From positions 186,001 to 250,000 of the forward strand of contig NZ_CAUZLM010000001.1 in NCBI RefSeq assembly GCF_963580165.1: 64,000 nucleotides of DNA, in the 5' to 3' direction. The position numbers and the translations under genes are program-made. The notes below the pieces were generated by a model that saw only the letters and a list, made by a program, of their open reading frames with translations, was not told the origin of the DNA and made no database searches. The DNA comes from Fructobacillus evanidus (lineage in GTDB: Bacteria; Bacillota; Bacilli; Lactobacillales; Lactobacillaceae). This document shows positions 62,259 through 64,000 of this stretch, one piece after another; positions within the stretch are counted from its first letter, which is position 1, and every line of letters starts with the position of its first letter.

Positions 62259-62873
62259 TTAATGGGCCCTTAACCAGTAGACAAGGCCGAAGGGAATCGT
62301 TGATTCGGTTCCCGTAAAGATGCGGCCGATGTTTTTACGATGGCGGTAAAAGACAAAAATCGTTAGCGTAATCGCAACGATGGATAAAATCCAGTCGTGA
62401 TAGTAAAAGACGGACATGCAGGTGGCGAAGGTAAAGCCAGCTATTGAGGCCACTGAAACCATGGAGAAGAGAATCAGGCATAGAATAAAGGTGGCGCAGA
62501 CCATCAAAAAGAGTGGGGTATTATAAACGGATAAGACACCGGCTGACACTGCCACGGCCTTGCCACCCTTGAAACCAATCCAAATTGAGAAGGTATGTCC
62601 CAAGATAGCAAAGAGGCCAACAAGCATGACATTGACGTGGTGCCAGCCGAAGAGTGCTGGCAAAGAGGCGGCCAAAGCGCCCTTGAGGATGTCTAAACAT
62701 AAGACAATCGTTCCTGGAACAGGGCCCAGGATTCGAAAGGCATTGGTGGTTCCGATGTTACCAGAGCCTTCGGTCCGGATATCTTTATGATAAAAGACCT
62801 TACCTAACCAATATCCTGGGACCATTGACCCTAAGAGATAGGCCAAGACCAGGATGAAAGCGATTTTTAACAT
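62259..62873 (-). CDS. plsY: Acyl-phosphate:glycerol-3-phosphate acyltransferase
   Basis: Membrane enzyme that starts phospholipid synthesis from acyl-phosphate. The 204-residue protein has about five to six spans and the family motifs GSGNIGTTNAFR, FKGGKAVAVSAG and a basic C-terminal loop (YRHRKNIGRI). It is divergent from parE, a common arrangement in Firmicutes. Confidence 0.94.
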   Translation of the reverse strand: MLKIAFILVLAYLLGSMVPGYWLGKVFYHKDIRTEGSGNIGTTNAFRILGPVPGTIVLCLDILKGALAASLPALFGWHHVNVMLVGLFAILGHTFSIWIGFKGGKAVAVSAGVLSVYNTPLFLMVCATFILCLILFSMVSVASIAGFTFATCMSVFYYHDWILSIVAITLTIFVFYRHRKNIGRIFTGTESTIPFGLVYWLRAH

Positions 62874-63030
62874 AGTTTTTAAAACTCCTTTTTTCTAAAA
62901 AAGAAACAGCACGATACATTTTACCACAGGATTTTATTTTCCCCGGTTAAATTTTTCTGAGAAGCCCTGGTGAAAAAGGGCGGACGGGGTTTGGCTGATT
63001 TTTACGCTTTAGAACTTTTCTTTTTCCCTA

Positions 63031-63059
63031 TTGTCAGTTTGTAAATTTTAATCTATGAT
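63031..63059 (+). promoter_or_regulatory. Promoter of parE
   Basis: TTGTCA (63031-63036) and TATGAT (63054-63059) with a 17-base spacer. Confidence 0.75.
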
Positions 63060-63148
63060 AATTATTGATTGTCTAAGATAGTAGCACCACTTGTTTTAAC
63101 TGACAAGAGTGCATTATCCTAGACGAAATGACGAGAAGGAAGAAGACC

Positions 63149-64000
63149 GTGGCAAAGCAAACACACTACGACTCAGATTCAATTAAAATTTTAGAAGGAT
63201 TGGAGGCAGTCCGAAAACGACCCGGGATGTATATCGGATCGACTGATGGACGTGGTCTCCACCATTTGGTTTATGAAATTGTCGACAACGCCGTTGATGA
63301 GGCCTTAGGGGACTTCGGAAATGACATTGCGGTGACAATCGAAGAAAATAATGCCATTACTGTTCGTGATTTCGGTCGTGGTATGCCGGTTGGGATGCAC
63401 TCTTCCGGAAAACCAACGCCCGAGGTGATTTTGACGGTTCTCCATGCCGGTGGAAAGTTCGGCCAGGGTGGCTATGCGACCTCTGGAGGATTACACGGTG
63501 TTGGATCATCCGTTGTCAACGCCTTATCGGAACACCTGAAGGTGACAATCGTTCGCGATGGTCATCGTTTTGAAGAAACTTTCGAAAATGGGGGCCATCC
63601 AGTTGGCACCCTGATTGATTTAGGTCCAACAAAGGACCATACCGGGACAACGGTCACGTTTAAACCGGATGCAAGCATTTTTTCAACCACTGTCTTTAAG
63701 TTCGATACTTTGGCTGAACGCCTACGCGAGTCGGCCTTTTTGATGTCAGGGGTCAAGTTTACCTTGACGGATAAGCGGGTTACGCCCGTTCGTGAAGAGG
63801 TTTACCACTACGACCATGGTCTGCAGTCCTTTGTTCAGTTCTTGAATGAAGAAAAAGAGGGCTTGGGTCCGGTAATGACCTTTGAGGGAACGGCAGATGG
63901 CATTTTGGTTGACGTTGCTGCCCAATATAACGATGGCTACTCCGAGACGTTGCTATCCTTTGTTAACAACGTCCGGACACAAGACGGTGGCACCCACGAA
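63149..64000 (+). CDS. parE: DNA topoisomerase IV subunit B, 3'-truncated by window edge
   Basis: ATPase subunit of topoisomerase IV, needed for chromosome decatenation. The GTG at 63149 has AAGGA 9 bases before and gives an N terminus with YDSDSIKILEGLEAVRKRPG. The GHKL ATPase motifs are present: EIVDNAVDEA, DFGRGMPVG, GLHGVGSSVVNAL, and the TTV strand with FKPD. The frame is open to the right edge (284 codons). ParE rather than GyrB is chosen because of the plsY neighbour and the YDSDSIKIL start. Confidence 0.93.
   Translation, partial: MAKQTHYDSDSIKILEGLEAVRKRPGMYIGSTDGRGLHHLVYEIVDNAVDEALGDFGNDIAVTIEENNAITVRDFGRGMPVGMHSSGKPTPEVILTVLHAGGKFGQGGYATSGGLHGVGSSVVNALSEHLKVTIVRDGHRFEETFENGGHPVGTLIDLGPTKDHTGTTVTFKPDASIFSTTVFKFDTLAERLRESAFLMSGVKFTLTDKRVTPVREEVYHYDHGLQSFVQFLNEEKEGLGPVMTFEGTADGILVDVAAQYNDGYSETLLSFVNNVRTQDGGTHE

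Overview
The window reads as chromosome of a low- to mid-GC lactic acid bacterium, most likely in the Leuconostoc/Weissella/Fructobacillus branch of Lactobacillaceae. Pointers are the citCDEF plus fused citXG citrate lyase set with CitP-type carriers, dnaG-rpoD, a complete mevalonate-to-IPP operon, the acetylated diaminopimelate lysine route under a lysine riboswitch, and a dinG/ypmB/aspB/asnS/dnaD order shared with Bacillus. I cannot fix the genus. No tRNA, rRNA, insertion sequence, prophage or CRISPR array is visible.

Layout. 1-8.7 kb: citrate lyase genes (citC cut by the left edge), an alpha/beta hydrolase and two tandem 2-hydroxycarboxylate transporters. 9.0-12.1 kb: an LPXTG BspA/DUF285 surface protein. 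12.1-16.9 kb: dnaG-rpoD, then a preQ1 riboswitch, queT and an SDR oxidoreductase. 16.9-17.5 kb: a compact type I toxin-antitoxin-like locus with a 35-residue hydrophobic peptide and two antisense RNA modules. 17.5-21.3 kb: aldo/keto reductase, a small hypothetical protein, and aroF-aroB behind a leader peptide ending Phe-Tyr-Ser-Tyr-Trp and a terminator, which looks like a ribosome-mediated attenuator. 21.4-25.6 kb (minus): mvk-mvaD-mvaK2-fni. 25.7-28.1 kb: a DinG homologue with intact exonuclease residues but a ruined helicase. 28.2-36.1 kb: lysine operon alr-lysA-dapD-dapL-dapA-dapB-patA. 36.1-41.5 kb: ypmB-like, aspB, asnS, dnaD and an RlmL methyltransferase. 41.6-50.9 kb: a roughly 3,035-residue repeat-rich surface protein split by one in-frame TAA. 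51-58.2 kb: GNAT, RNase H-like protein, EbsA, RluD, PyrR, then carA and carB homologues whose catalytic residues are lost, plus a small overlapping ORF. 58.2-64 kb: MFS exporter, RSH (p)ppGpp enzyme, plsY and the start of parE.

The most unusual items: (1) a carA-carB pair that looks like a pseudoenzyme complex kept open and in an operon directly after pyrR; (2) the aromatic leader-peptide attenuator before aroF-aroB; (3) an octamer AAAATCAG/CTGATTTT that I found by eye 54 times on the two strands, against about three expected, in coding and non-coding DNA alike; (4) the type I toxin locus with duplicated antisense modules; (5) the helicase-dead DinG; (6) the giant adhesin broken by a single CAA-to-TAA change.

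All counts, promoters and folds were made by eye. No database search or folding program was used.
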